Part shown: positions 1 through 8,644 of the stretch, piece after piece
Position numbering within the stretch: position 1 is the stretch's first letter
Layout of the letters: every line of letters begins with the position of its first letter
Assembly (NCBI GenBank): GCA_028692255.1
Contig: JAQUXS010000014.1
Span: 1-44,550 of the forward strand
Origin: Clostridium sp.
Lineage (GTDB): Bacteria > Bacillota > Clostridia > Clostridiales > Clostridiaceae
Direction: 5' to 3'
DNA length: 44,550 nucleotides
Translations under genes and position numbers: made by a program
Notes under the pieces: generated by a model
The model's database searches: none
Seen by the model: only the letters and a program-made list of their open reading frames with translations
Told to the model about the DNA's origin: nothing

Positions 1-530
1 ATGTTTACTCAACATTTCATATATGTTGGGGAGCACAGGCTGGTTTGTACCATCATTATGGAATTAAAAAACATCTTCTTGACAAAAAAATGTTTGGAAT
101 TTTTCCTCACTCTGTAAACAATAAAAATATTGAACTTTTAAGAGGTTTTGATGATATATTCTATGCTCCACATTCAAGGCATACAGAAGTGAAAAAAGAA
201 GATATATAAAAGGTTCCAGAGCTTGAAATACTGGCAGAATCTAAAGAAGCTGGCCCTTATATCATATGTTCAAAAGGCGGAAGGCAAATTTTTGTAATGG
301 GACATTCTGAGTATGATACCTTAAGCCTTAAGGAAGAATATGAAAGGGATATTGCTAAAAATATGACTATAGATTTACCTAAAAATTATTTTCCAAATGA
401 TGATCCAACCAAGACACCTATAGCACGCTGGAAAAGTCATGCAAATTTATTGTTTTTAAATTGGCTTAATTATTACGTATATCAAGAAACACCTTATAAT
501 TTGTTAGAACTATTAAATAAAATAAATTAA
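1..530 (+). pseudogene. metA: homoserine O-acyltransferase (MetA), 3' part with in-frame stop
   Basis: The frame is open from the window edge and reads [14 protein letters not shown], the MetA active-site region with the acyl-accepting Cys, then [16 protein letters not shown] (catalytic His/Glu region) and [17 protein letters not shown], ending at 528-530. A TAA at 207-209 interrupts this frame just after HTEVKKEDI, with perfect MetA similarity on both sides. A single GAA to TAA change would explain it. MetA acylates homoserine (acetyl-CoA in most Firmicutes) and supplies the substrate of the metY gene 24 bp downstream, with which it probably forms an operon. The start and any upstream riboswitch lie outside the window. 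The stop may be a real nonsense mutation or a base-call error. Identity is near certain; the pseudogene status is less so. Confidence 0.8.
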
Positions 531-554
531 ATTAAAAATTAAGGAGAGATTATT

Positions 555-1835
555 ATGAGTGAAAGAAAATTATCATTTGAAACATTACAAGTACATGCAG
601 GTCAAGTTCCTGATCCAACTACAGGAGCTAGAGCAGTTCCAATTTATCAAACAACATCATTTGTTTTTAAAGATGCAGATGAAGCAGCAGATTTCTTCCA
701 ATTAAAAAAGCCAGGAAATGTTTATGCAAGAATAATGAACCCAACTACAGATGTATTTGAGCAGAGAATAGCAGCTCTTGAAGGTGGAGTTGCAGGACTT
801 GCTACAGCTTCGGGACTTGCTGCAATAACTTATTCAATATTAAATGTAGCAAGCGCAGGAGATGAAATTGTTGCAGCAAGCACTCTTTATGGTGGAACTT
901 ATGAATTGTTTGCAGTGACACTTAAAAAACTTGGAATTAAAGTTGTTTTTGTTGATCCTGATGATCCAGAGAATATTAGAAAAGCAATTACTGATAAAAC
1001 AAAGGCTGTATATGCTGAAACTCTTGGTAATCCTAAAATAAACGTACTTGATATAGAAGCTGTTGCTAAGATTGCTCATGAAAATAAGATTCCTTTAATA
1101 ATTGATAACACTTTTGGAACTCCATACCTTGTAAGACCTATTGAATTTGGTGCAGATGTAGTTGTTCATTCAGCAACAAAATTCATAGGTGGACACGGAA
1201 CAACAATAGGAGGAGTTATTGTAGATGGAGGTAATTTCGACTGGAGAGCCAGCGGAAAATTCCCTGATTTTACAACTCCAGATAAAAGTTATAACGGACT
1301 TGTATATGCAGACCTTGGAAAAGCCGCTTTTGCATTAAAAGCAAGAGTTCAACTTCTAAGAAACACAGGAGCAACATTAAGCCCACAAAGTGCATTCTAT
1401 TTCCTTCAAGGACTTGAATCACTTTCACTTAGAGTTGAAAAGCACGTTGCAAATACAAGAAAAGTTGTTGACTTCTTAAAAAATCATCCAAAAGTTTCAT
1501 GGATTAACTATCCAGAACTTCCTGACAGTCCATATCATGATCTTGCTAAAAAATATCTTCCAAAAGGAGCAGGTTCAATATTCACTTTTGGAATAAAGGG
1601 CGGACTTGAAGCAGGCAAGAAATTTATAAACAGCGTACAATTATTCTCACTTCTTGCAAATGTTGCTGATGCAAAATCCCTTGTAATTCATCCTGCAAGT
1701 ACAACTCATGCAGAGCTTAACGAGGAAGAACAAAGAGCTGCTGGTATAACACCAGACCTTATAAGACTTTCAATTGGTGTTGAAGGTGCTGACGATTTAA
1801 TTTACGATTTAGATCAAGCTCTTGCAAAAGCATGA
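555..1835 (+). CDS. metY: O-acetylhomoserine sulfhydrylase (aminocarboxypropyltransferase)
   Basis: A 426-aa PLP-dependent Cys/Met-metabolism enzyme of the gamma family. It makes homocysteine (or methionine) from O-acetylhomoserine plus sulfide (or methanethiol) in the cytoplasm. Visible features are the N-terminal TLQVHAGQ, the [22 protein letters not shown] cofactor-side block, and [11 protein letters not shown] with the Schiff-base lysine at about K209. The C-terminal [15 protein letters not shown] is typical of the family. The length matches the MetY branch (about 425-430 aa), which is longer than cystathionine synthases or lyases (about 380 aa). AAGGAGAG sits 7 nt before the ATG. It follows the disrupted metA, so its acetylhomoserine supply in this strain would depend on whether metA still works. 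A hairpin terminator follows at 1855-1892. Confidence 0.95.
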   Translation: MSERKLSFETLQVHAGQVPDPTTGARAVPIYQTTSFVFKDADEAADFFQLKKPGNVYARIMNPTTDVFEQRIAALEGGVAGLATASGLAAITYSILNVASAGDEIVAASTLYGGTYELFAVTLKKLGIKVVFVDPDDPENIRKAITDKTKAVYAETLGNPKINVLDIEAVAKIAHENKIPLIIDNTFGTPYLVRPIEFGADVVVHSATKFIGGHGTTIGGVIVDGGNFDWRASGKFPDFTTPDKSYNGLVYADLGKAAFALKARVQLLRNTGATLSPQSAFYFLQGLESLSLRVEKHVANTRKVVDFLKNHPKVSWINYPELPDSPYHDLAKKYLPKGAGSIFTFGIKGGLEAGKKFINSVQLFSLLANVADAKSLVIHPASTTHAELNEEEQRAAGITPDLIRLSIGVEGADDLIYDLDQALAKA

Positions 1836-1854
1836 TAATAAAAATTTTTTAATT

Positions 1855-1892
1855 AAAAAAGCATGGTTCTATTTATAGAGGCATGCTTTTTT
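1855..1892 (+). terminator. intrinsic terminator after metY
   Basis: The arms AAAAAAGCATG (1855-1865) and CATGCTTTTTT (1882-1892) pair perfectly around a 16-nt loop and end in a T-run. This closes the metA-metY unit. Confidence 0.85.
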
Positions 1893-1987
1893 CTAAATTA
1901 ACATATGAAGTATTTGTTACTGAATTAATACTCATTCTGATATAGCTCATTAAATTACAATATAAATATTATATAATGTTAAATAAA

Positions 1988-2767
1988 TCATATATTAATA
2001 TTTCCCTTCATATAAGGTATAGCTTTGCCACTTACTTCAACTCTATCTCCAGCTATTTTACAATATAATGTTCCCCCACGGGCTGACAACTGTCTAGCTA
2101 TCATCACATCTTTATTTAGTCTTTGTGACCAAAATGGTATTAAATTACTATGTGCTGACCCTGTTACAGGATCTTCATTCACACCTAATTTTGGATAAAA
2201 GCAACGAGATACAAAATCTACATCAGTGCCTCTAGCTGTAACAATAACTCCTAATCCTTTTTCTAATTTTATCATTTTAGAAAAATCCGGAGATAATTCT
2301 TCTACTTGTTGTTCTGTTTCTAATACCACAAATAAATCTCTAGATAAATAAATTTCAACGGGTTTTACACCAATAGCTTGTAAAATTACTTCTTTTGATA
2401 ATTTTACCTTTTCTACTTCTCTTAGTGGAAGATTCATCTCATATAAATCACCTTTTCGTTTAACCTTAAGTACTCCACTAGCAGTATTAAATATCATATT
2501 TTCAATTCCAACATCTACATAATTAGAAATAACATAAGATGTTCCCAATGTAGCATGTCCACATAAATCTATTTCTGATTTTGGAGTAAACCACCTTAAA
2601 TCATAACCATCACCATTTTTAACAACAAAAGCTATTTCTGATAAATTATTTTCAGCAGCAATCTTTTGCATTATATTATCATTTATCCATTCATTTAAAA
2701 CACATACGCCTGCAGGATTTCCTTTAAACACTTCATCAGCAAAAGCATCAACAACATAGTATTTCAT
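1988..2767 (-). CDS. PhzF family isomerase/epimerase-like protein
   Basis: A 259-aa member of the PhzF (phenazine biosynthesis-like) fold, related to diaminopimelate epimerase. The N-terminus KYYVVDAFADEVFKGNPAGV is diagnostic. The catalytic-type glutamate lies in NNLSEIAFV (about E44). DLCGHATLGTSYV and GVNEDPVTGSAHSNLIPFW are the two conserved glycine-rich blocks of the family. The real substrate of most family members is unknown and there is no phenazine cluster here, so no specific reaction is proposed. GGAAGG precedes the ATG. It appears to be a single-gene unit: amtB-glnK upstream on the same strand ends in its own terminator. A short dyad, ACTCAA/TTGAGT (about 2791-2813), lies in the leader and may be an operator. 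Confidence 0.88.
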   Translation of the reverse strand: MKYYVVDAFADEVFKGNPAGVCVLNEWINDNIMQKIAAENNLSEIAFVVKNGDGYDLRWFTPKSEIDLCGHATLGTSYVISNYVDVGIENMIFNTASGVLKVKRKGDLYEMNLPLREVEKVKLSKEVILQAIGVKPVEIYLSRDLFVVLETEQQVEELSPDFSKMIKLEKGLGVIVTARGTDVDFVSRCFYPKLGVNEDPVTGSAHSNLIPFWSQRLNKDVMIARQLSARGGTLYCKIAGDRVEVSGKAIPYMKGNINI

Positions 2768-2885
2768 ATTAACCTTCCTTCCAAGTGTAACTCAATTTTT
2801 TACAGTTGAGTGCTAAATTATACTCTACTTATGTGTTAATTATAGCATTAATTCCGCTATTATCCGTTACCTATATACAAAATAA

Positions 2886-2913
2886 GCTGCCGCACTATTT
2901 TTAGTGCGACAGC
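2886..2913 (-). terminator. intrinsic terminator of amtB-glnK
   Basis: GCTGCCGCACTA and TAGTGCGACAGC pair with one wobble around a 4-nt loop. Read on the minus strand, the hairpin is followed by TTATTTTG. It lies 16 bp after the glnK stop. Confidence 0.85.
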
Positions 2914-2928
2914 CTCAATCATAATATT

Positions 2929-3300
2929 TTATTTACTTTTTTCATGGTATTGAAGTGCTGCTTGACCTTCATCACCAGTACTTACACGAATTACATTTTC
3001 AACATCGTAGACAAATATTTTTCCATCGCCAATCTGTCCTGTATGAAGTACTTTTTGAGCAACATCAACAACCTTTTGTGCAGGTATGTCACATACCACA
3101 ATTTCAAATTTAACCTTCTGCAAAAGATTTACTTCTACTGTTCTACCCCTATAATATTCCTTGTGTCCTTTTTGCATTCCGCATCCTAAAACATTTGAAA
3201 CTGTCATTCCTGTAACACCTATACCATTTAATGCATCCTTTAAATCTTCCAATTTACCTGGAGATACAATTATATCAATCTTAGTAAGCTTTTGACTCAT
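2929..3300 (-). CDS. glnK: PII nitrogen-regulatory protein (GlnK-type)
   Basis: A 123-aa PII signal protein, normally a trimer that binds ATP/ADP and 2-oxoglutarate and blocks AmtB when nitrogen is plentiful. The T-loop region GCGMQKGHKEYYRG (about residues 39-52) and the B-loop signature HTGQIGDGKIFVYDV are clear. Aligned to enterobacterial PII, the uridylylated tyrosine (RGAEY) is replaced by RGRTV, so covalent modification at that site is not expected. This is common for Firmicute PII linked to amtB. The gene follows amtB by 29 bp in the same transcript, and AGGGGG lies before the ATG. A terminator follows. The family assignment is secure; the choice of glnK rather than glnB rests on the amtB linkage. 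Confidence 0.95.
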   Translation of the reverse strand: MSQKLTKIDIIVSPGKLEDLKDALNGIGVTGMTVSNVLGCGMQKGHKEYYRGRTVEVNLLQKVKFEIVVCDIPAQKVVDVAQKVLHTGQIGDGKIFVYDVENVIRVSTGDEGQAALQYHEKSK

Positions 3301-3329
3301 ATATGAAACCCCCTTTCTACAATATTATA

Positions 3330-4565
3330 CTAGTTTAAACCACCATATGCATCTTCACCGTGTTCTCCAACATCCAAGCCTGCTTGTTCTTCTTCTTCAC
3401 TAACTCTAAGTCCCATAACTACATCAATTACCTTAAGTAATATTAATGTAACGATTGCTGCATATGCAACTGTAGCTAATATACCTATAAGCTGTATTCC
3501 AACCTGTGATGGATTGCCGTGAATAAGACCATTTGCGCCTGCTGGATTTATTCCTTTCCAAGCAAATATACCAGTTGCAATTCCACCCCAAATTCCTCCG
3601 ATACCGTGACATCCAAAAGCATCTAATGCATCATCGTAACCAAGTTTTGCTTTTAAGAATGTAACTGATGAGAAACATATTACTCCACCAGATAAACCTA
3701 TTGCTATAGAAGCAAGTGGACTTACAAAACCTGCTCCTGGTGTTATAACAACAAGACCCGCTACTGCACCACTTGCAATTCCAAGTGAAGTGACTTTCTT
3801 TCCGTGCATATAATCACATATTCCCCATGCAAGAGCTGCTGCTGCTGCTGAAGTATTAGTTGTAATAAAAGCATTTAATGCAAGATTGTTTATCCCAAGT
3901 GCACTTCCTGCATTGAATCCATACCATCCAAACCAAAGAAGAGCTGCGCCTAAAACTGTCATTGGAAGATTATGAGGTGTAACTGTTTCTTTTCTCTTTC
4001 TTCCGCCTATATATAATGCTGCTACAAGAGCCGATATTCCTGAACTTATGTGAACAACATCTCCACCTGCGAAGTCTAATGCTCCTAAGTTACGAATCCA
4101 TCCACCTACGCCCCATACCCAATGAGCTAATGGATCATATACTAAAGTAGTCCATAATAATATAAATACTGCAAATGATAAAAATTTCATTCTCTCAGCA
4201 ATAGCACCTGATATTAATGCTGGAGTTATAATTGCGAACATAAGCTGAAAAAGCATATATGCCTGTTGTGGTATTGTTGCTGCATAATCTGCATTTGGAG
4301 TATACCCAACTCCCTTTAATCCTGCGAAATTAAAACCACCTAATAGTCCTCCAATATCCTTTCCAAAACATAAAGTATATCCAATTAAGATCCATTGAAG
4401 TGATACTATTACTACTGCTGCATAACTATGCATAGTAGTACTTAAAACATTTTTCTTTCTAACCATTCCTGCATAAAACAGTGCTAAACCAGGGGTCATT
4501 AACATTACTAGTGCAGTTGAAAATATGACAAACGCTGTGTCTCCTGAATTTACTGCTGGATTCAT
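3330..4565 (-). CDS. amtB: ammonium transporter AmtB
   Basis: A 411-aa, roughly 11-segment Amt/Rh channel that conducts ammonium across the cytoplasmic membrane. Characteristic blocks are AGMVRKKNVLSTTMHSYA near the N-terminus, DFAGGDVVHISSGISALVAA (the Amt family signature), and DALDAFGCHGIGGIWGG containing a conserved pore-lining histidine. There is no N-terminal signal-type extension beyond the first membrane segment. AAGGAGG sits 8 nt before the ATG. It is the promoter-proximal gene of an amtB-glnK pair. A good sigma-A-type promoter is visible at 4642-4670, and I did not find a -24/-12 site. Confidence 0.96.
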   Translation of the reverse strand: MNPAVNSGDTAFVIFSTALVMLMTPGLALFYAGMVRKKNVLSTTMHSYAAVVIVSLQWILIGYTLCFGKDIGGLLGGFNFAGLKGVGYTPNADYAATIPQQAYMLFQLMFAIITPALISGAIAERMKFLSFAVFILLWTTLVYDPLAHWVWGVGGWIRNLGALDFAGGDVVHISSGISALVAALYIGGRKRKETVTPHNLPMTVLGAALLWFGWYGFNAGSALGINNLALNAFITTNTSAAAAALAWGICDYMHGKKVTSLGIASGAVAGLVVITPGAGFVSPLASIAIGLSGGVICFSSVTFLKAKLGYDDALDAFGCHGIGGIWGGIATGIFAWKGINPAGANGLIHGNPSQVGIQLIGILATVAYAAIVTLILLKVIDVVMGLRVSEEEEQAGLDVGEHGEDAYGGLN

Positions 4566-4641
4566 AAATAGTACCTCCTTAAATTATAAAATTAATAATA
4601 AATTCCATAAATAATTAATATAAATGCTTAACTTGTTTATA

Positions 4642-4670
4642 ATTTTAATATTTTATTAATCATTTGTCAA
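4642..4670 (-). promoter_or_regulatory. sigma-A-type promoter of amtB-glnK
   Basis: On the minus strand TTGACA (4670-4665), a 17-nt spacer and TAAAAT (4647-4642) lie about 77 bp before the amtB ATG. Confidence 0.65.
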
Positions 4671-4756
4671 TAAAATTGCTTAAATAATAAAAAAAACTTA
4701 AATAATAATGTATTTTATTAATTGTAACCGTTTTATTGAATTATCAATCTTATACT

Positions 4757-4787
4757 GGAATAAAAAGGCACTAGCCTAAACTAGTGC
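4757..4787 (-). terminator. intrinsic terminator after the pyruvyl-transferase-like gene
   Basis: GCACTAG (4768-4774) pairs with CTAGTGC (4781-4787). On the minus strand it runs into CTTTTTATTCC. It lies 15 bp past the 4802 stop. Confidence 0.75.
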
Positions 4788-4801
4788 AAAATATTTTTAT
4801 T

Positions 4802-6028
4802 TTACTTTTTTATTTTTAAAAATTTCAATATTGGTATTTCAACTTTTCTAAATTTTGTAACAAGTCTCCATGCCTTGGAATTATGTATATTAGAGATATC
4901 TAATTTTAATTTATAATTTTCACAATTTGTTTTTTCATTTTGTACATTTAAATTTCGCAAATCTGCATTTGCCTTACTTAAATTCCTATTTAAATTAGAC
5001 CTTTCATTTTCAAGTTCATTACATTTAGATGTTAATTCACTTATTTTAAGCTGCATAAATTGAATTTGATAATTTGTTTGAAGTATATAATCTGATTTAT
5101 TACTTTTAGAGGTTGCATAAATATTTTTAGGCAAATTATCCTGAATTCTTCTAACATGTTCCTTTAAAATCTCTTTATCCTTTAATATAAGTTTTGAATA
5201 ATCGAGAGGTTTATTTATTATATCATTTGAAAGATCTATTATTTGATCAAGTGAACTAAATAAATATTTTTCAAGCCCCCTATCTTCTAAGAAAAATCTA
5301 GATTTTTCCTGATCCATTAATATAAAAGGTACATTATGTATATATGAAAATATTGATCCATGCAGGGAACATGTTATCATGAATTTAAATTTTCCTATTA
5401 TTGTGAATATCTCAATAGGTGTCATTATTGGCATCACACTTGCATTTTTAAGCTTTAAGCATAACTTTTGCATATATATATAATCATTATTATAATGAGT
5501 TATTGGCATAAAATAGATATGATATGGAAGCTTATTTAGCCAATTTATAAATTTCTCTTCCTCTTCATTTGACATAACCCCTGGAAGCATATGAATTCCA
5601 ATAGATGTCTGATCATTTTCTATTTTCAAATTCGGAATATCAGAAAGAAGCATAGTTGTACAAGGAACAACTTTGCTATCTTTCTTGAGATAATTTATCT
5701 TATCTCTGTCACCTTTGCTCCTAAAAGTCACATATCTATAATCATTTAAATATTCCATATTTTTAGGATTGCCAACTACTCCTACCGCATTTAAAATATG
5801 TCTTCCTCTAATTTTAAATTTATCGTAAAAAAAGTCATTATTTTCTCTTATAATATGACCTCCACCAATTACAATACAGTCATATAAATTAGGATTGTAA
5901 TTTCCTGGAACTAGTTCATCAAAATCGGTATTTAAATCTTTCATTATTTTTCTAAGACTTAATCCAATTGCGGCATCACCTGTATTACCGCTTATACTAT
6001 CATATAAAATTCCGATAGATTTAGTCAT
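4802..6028 (-). CDS. polysaccharide pyruvyl transferase family protein with C-terminal coiled coil
   Basis: A 408-aa protein. The N-terminal two-thirds (about 1-290) resembles the polysaccharide pyruvyl transferase (CsaB/WcaK) fold: SIGILYDSISGNTGDAAIG, then YDCIVIGGGHIIREN, a Rossmann-like YVTFRSKGD segment, and CSLHGSIFSYIHNVPFILMD, the conserved C-terminal donor-site block. Residues about 315-385 are charged and heptad-like (probable coiled coil). The tail NSKAWRLVTKFRKV resembles short basic tails seen on some clostridial cell-surface glycan enzymes. It is a lone gene with its own promoter (6069-6097) and terminator, so the glycan it modifies cannot be read from context. AAGGAGG lies 6 nt before the ATG. 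Family call fairly sure; acceptor unknown. Confidence 0.78.
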   Translation of the reverse strand: MTKSIGILYDSISGNTGDAAIGLSLRKIMKDLNTDFDELVPGNYNPNLYDCIVIGGGHIIRENNDFFYDKFKIRGRHILNAVGVVGNPKNMEYLNDYRYVTFRSKGDRDKINYLKKDSKVVPCTTMLLSDIPNLKIENDQTSIGIHMLPGVMSNEEEEKFINWLNKLPYHIYFMPITHYNNDYIYMQKLCLKLKNASVMPIMTPIEIFTIIGKFKFMITCSLHGSIFSYIHNVPFILMDQEKSRFFLEDRGLEKYLFSSLDQIIDLSNDIINKPLDYSKLILKDKEILKEHVRRIQDNLPKNIYATSKSNKSDYILQTNYQIQFMQLKISELTSKCNELENERSNLNRNLSKANADLRNLNVQNEKTNCENYKLKLDISNIHNSKAWRLVTKFRKVEIPILKFLKIKK

Positions 6029-6068
6029 AAAGTGCCTCCTTAATACATTAATTACACAATTAAATTAT

Positions 6069-6097
6069 ATTATACGTATATGACAAAATTATGACAA
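6069..6097 (-). promoter_or_regulatory. sigma-A-type promoter of the pyruvyl-transferase-like gene
   Basis: Minus-strand TTGTCA (6097-6092), a 17-nt spacer and a consensus TATAAT (6074-6069), about 40 bp before the ATG. Confidence 0.7.
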
Positions 6098-6244
6098 AGT
6101 ACATTATGTTTATTAATCTTTTAATAATATATATTTTTTATATGCGCAATATATATTATATATTGTTTTAATATTAATTATTCTAATATATAATTTAAGA
6201 AGAACCTAGTTTTAAAACATATAAAATACAATGGAGGAATGCAC

Positions 6245-7081
6245 ATGGAATTAATGGCATTACAAATATTTTTAATATCAATTTTTGCAGGCATATTTGG
6301 TTCAGTTCTAGGCCTTGGTGGTGGAATGATAGTAACACCAGTTTTAACTCTCCTATTTGGCATAGATATAAAATATGCTATAGGCGCAAGCCTCATTTCT
6401 GTAATAGCAACTTCTAGTGGAGCTGCTGTTGGTTATTTAAAAGACAATATAACAAATATACGAATTGGTATGTTTCTTGAAATTGCAACAACTGTAGGAG
6501 CAGTTACAGGTGCCTTTTTAGGTGGCTTAATAAATCCTAATTTTCTTTATATAATCTTTGGACTTTTAATATTATATTCCGCTCTTGTAATGTTAAAAAA
6601 AGGAAAATCAGAGTTTCCAACTGATGTAACAATGGATCCCCTTGCAAAAAAACTAGTCTTAAATGGAGAATATTATGATAAATCAATAGGCAAAAAAATT
6701 GAATATAAGGTAGCTAACATACCTGGTGGATTTTCAGTTATGTATGCTGCTGGTGTTATATCTGGACTTTTAGGTATAGGGAGCGGAAGTTTTAAAGTTA
6801 TGGCAATGGATGTATTTATGAAACTTCCTTTAAAGGTTTCAAGTGCTACAAGTAATTTCATGATGGGAGTTACCGCAGCTGCAAGTGCAGGGATATACCT
6901 TTCAAGGGGAAATATAGATCCGAAAATTGCTGCTCCAGTTGCAATAGGTGTCCTTATTGGCGCAACCCTTGGGGGACGGATAATGCAAAGATTAAAGAGT
7001 AAAACTATAAGAAAGATATTCATACCTGTTCTCATATATGTTTCTCTTCAAATGATATACAAAGGAGTGATGAGTAAATAA
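6245..7081 (+). CDS. TauE/SafE family sulfite/organosulfur exporter-like membrane protein
   Basis: A 278-aa multi-pass membrane protein of the TauE/SafE (DUF81) family. Two half-repeats are visible. GSVLGLGGGMIVTPVLTLLFGI with GASLISVIATSSGAAVGYL forms the first. SGLLGIGSGSFKVMAMDVFMKLPLKVSSATSNFMMGVTA forms the second. The family exports sulfite, sulfoacetate or related anions, but the substrate here is unknown. I start at 6245 rather than the ATG at 6239 because GGAGG (6233-6237) is only 1 nt from the latter and 7 nt from the former. The stop overlaps the start of the DUF1634 gene by 1 nt, implying translational coupling. A DUF1634 partner is typical for clostridial TauE proteins. Confidence 0.88.
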   Translation: MELMALQIFLISIFAGIFGSVLGLGGGMIVTPVLTLLFGIDIKYAIGASLISVIATSSGAAVGYLKDNITNIRIGMFLEIATTVGAVTGAFLGGLINPNFLYIIFGLLILYSALVMLKKGKSEFPTDVTMDPLAKKLVLNGEYYDKSIGKKIEYKVANIPGGFSVMYAAGVISGLLGIGSGSFKVMAMDVFMKLPLKVSSATSNFMMGVTAAASAGIYLSRGNIDPKIAAPVAIGVLIGATLGGRIMQRLKSKTIRKIFIPVLIYVSLQMIYKGVMSK

Positions 7082-7455
7082 TGAATAATAAAGATGATAT
7101 AACTACTGAAGTTGAAAAAGTTGAACTTACAATAAGTAAGTCATTAAGAATTGGCGTAGTAATAAGTGCTTCTTTTATAATTGTAGGCCTTGCTATGTTG
7201 CTTATAACACATAAAAGCGGTTATAGTTCAAATTACTTTCCCACAACTGTATATGGTATTTTTAAAGGGTTAGTAGCATTAAAACCCTATGCTATAATTT
7301 TAACTGGTTTATTAATATTAATTTTAACACCAGTTTTCCGTGTTGCAGTCTCTATTTTGGTTTTCTTAAAAGAAAAAGATTATCTTTACGTAAAGATAAC
7401 TACTTTTGTTCTTATAGTGCTGCTTTTCAGCCTTTTTATGGGAAAATCTATATAA
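7081..7455 (+). CDS. DUF1634 membrane protein, partner of the TauE-like exporter
   Basis: A 124-aa protein with three predicted membrane segments (about residues 27-47, 71-91 and 103-120) and a charged N-terminus. The pattern ISKSLRIGVVISASFIIVG followed by FKGLVALKPYAIILTGLLILILTPVFRV is that of DUF1634, a family found almost always next to TauE/SafE genes. It shares the TAATG stop/start overlap with the upstream gene. It may be an accessory subunit, but no function is established. The convergent terminator at 7481-7508 ends the unit. Confidence 0.8.
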   Translation: MNNKDDITTEVEKVELTISKSLRIGVVISASFIIVGLAMLLITHKSGYSSNYFPTTVYGIFKGLVALKPYAIILTGLLILILTPVFRVAVSILVFLKEKDYLYVKITTFVLIVLLFSLFMGKSI

Positions 7456-7480
7456 CTTAACTTATCAAATATATAAGATA

Positions 7481-7508
7481 AAAACTACCTAAATTACTAG
7501 GTAGTTTT
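7481..7508. terminator. bidirectional terminator shared by DUF1634 and ROK genes
   Basis: AAAACTACCT (7481-7490) and AGGTAGTTTT (7499-7508) form a perfect stem with A/T tracts on both sides. The right arm contains the stop and last codons of the convergent ROK gene. Confidence 0.85.
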
Positions 7509-8375
7509 ATTATAATTGTAAACTGCTCCAATTAAGTTTGCATCATTTTTAAATTTACATTTCTTAATAATCGGTCTTATTTTATTCATTGGACGTTTAG
7601 CTATGATATCATCCAAAGCTTTTTCTATATTATAAATAATGTCACTTCGTTCACTAATTCCCCCTCCAATTACTATGACTTCAGGATCACAAATATATTG
7701 AACATTATATATGCCAACGGCAATATAACGATAAAATTTTTTTATTTCCTCTTTCGCTATAACATCGCCATTTTCAGCCATTTCAAAAACTTTTTTTCCA
7801 TCAAGTCCAGAAATATTTTTTCTATTTTCAACTTTTTTCACCATATTTACAGTAGAAGCAACTTCACTTAGCTCTTCATCATCATCAGAAATAATCATAT
7901 ATCCAAATTCTCCAGCCTCTAGGTGAGTTCCTCTTTGTATATTTTTATTTCTTATTACAGCTCCACCTATTCCTGAACCAATAATAAAGAATGCAGAATC
8001 TTCATAGTCTTTTGCAGCACCTTTCCATACCTCTGCAAGAGCAGCACAATTAGCGTCATTATCCATAGATATTTTACTGAATTCCAATTTGTCTTTAATT
8101 TTAGCTTTTATATTAATTCCATGTATACATGGTACAGCACTTACTCCTCCAATAAACCCTGAATCATTATTAACTGCTCCAGGGCAGCTCATTGCAATTC
8201 CATCTAGATCATATATATTTTCAAACTTTTGTGCCACCTTTTTCATCTGTTGTATTAATTCCTCTATATCATCCTTTGGAGTCTTTAAACTCATTTTTTC
8301 ATAAATTGTACCACTCTCATCTAAGACTCCATATTTAATGCTTGTACCTCCAATATCTGCCGCTAATATATACAT
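7497..8375 (-). CDS. ROK family sugar kinase-like protein lacking the zinc motif
   Basis: A 292-aa ROK protein with no N-terminal helix-turn-helix, so an enzyme rather than a repressor. The phosphate-1 motif LAADIGGTSIKYGVLDESG is at the N-terminus. MDNDANCAALAEVWKGAAKD carries the catalytic Asp, and FIIGSGIGGAVI is the phosphate-2 motif. The usual zinc site (a His after the AGEFG block and a CxCGxxGC cluster) is absent: the sequence reads EAGEFGYMIISDDDEELSE with Tyr in the His position and no cysteines. Zinc-less ROK kinases occur in Firmicutes and act on glucosides or other sugars, so calling it glucokinase would be unsafe. It is monocistronic. The ATG follows GGTGGTG. Its 3' end lies inside the shared terminator. 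Confidence 0.85.
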   Translation of the reverse strand: MYILAADIGGTSIKYGVLDESGTIYEKMSLKTPKDDIEELIQQMKKVAQKFENIYDLDGIAMSCPGAVNNDSGFIGGVSAVPCIHGINIKAKIKDKLEFSKISMDNDANCAALAEVWKGAAKDYEDSAFFIIGSGIGGAVIRNKNIQRGTHLEAGEFGYMIISDDDEELSEVASTVNMVKKVENRKNISGLDGKKVFEMAENGDVIAKEEIKKFYRYIAVGIYNVQYICDPEVIVIGGGISERSDIIYNIEKALDDIIAKRPMNKIRPIIKKCKFKNDANLIGAVYNYNKTT

Positions 8376-8423
8376 TTAATCACCACCAATCAAATTTTAA
8401 AACCCATTCAATTTTCAAAACAT

Positions 8424-8475
8424 AACATGTGTATTACGGTATCGTTTTCATCTAACTCGTCCCAAATACACGCCT
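8424..8475 (-). promoter_or_regulatory. candidate leader structure and cre-like site upstream of the ROK gene
   Basis: In the 269-bp gap before the ROK gene, the arms GTGTATT and AATACAC enclose a relatively GC-rich stretch. This contains TGAAAACGATACCG (8450-8437, minus), which matches 12 of 14 positions of the Bacillus cre consensus for CcpA. Either an operator or a small RNA structure could explain it. The rest of the gap is plain AT-rich DNA. Confidence 0.35.
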
Positions 8476-8615
8476 TTTACTTTTAATAACTTTGTTATTT
8501 GAAAATACAACTACAACCTTTATTATAAAATACATAACCTCTATTACAATATTTTACTATATATATAATATCACACTGTTAAAAGAAAATGTATATCCTT
8601 TTTTTATTTAATAAA

Positions 8616-8639
8616 AAACTGCCTTAATTAAAGCAGTTT
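8616..8639 (-). terminator. intrinsic terminator after tagO-like gene
   Basis: AAACTGCCTT (8616-8625) pairs with AAAGCAGTTT (8630-8639), one mismatch. The minus-strand tail is T-rich. Confidence 0.75.
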
Positions 8640-8644
8640 CTCTT

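Noticed and set aside
297-530. Separate small gene starting at ATG 297
   Set aside because: It is the C-terminal part of the MetA frame, continuous in frame with the segment before the stop at 207-209. There is no ribosome site at 297.
6239-6244. ATG at 6239 as the start of the TauE-like gene
   Set aside because: The GGAGG ends 1 nt before it. The ATG at 6245 has normal spacing.
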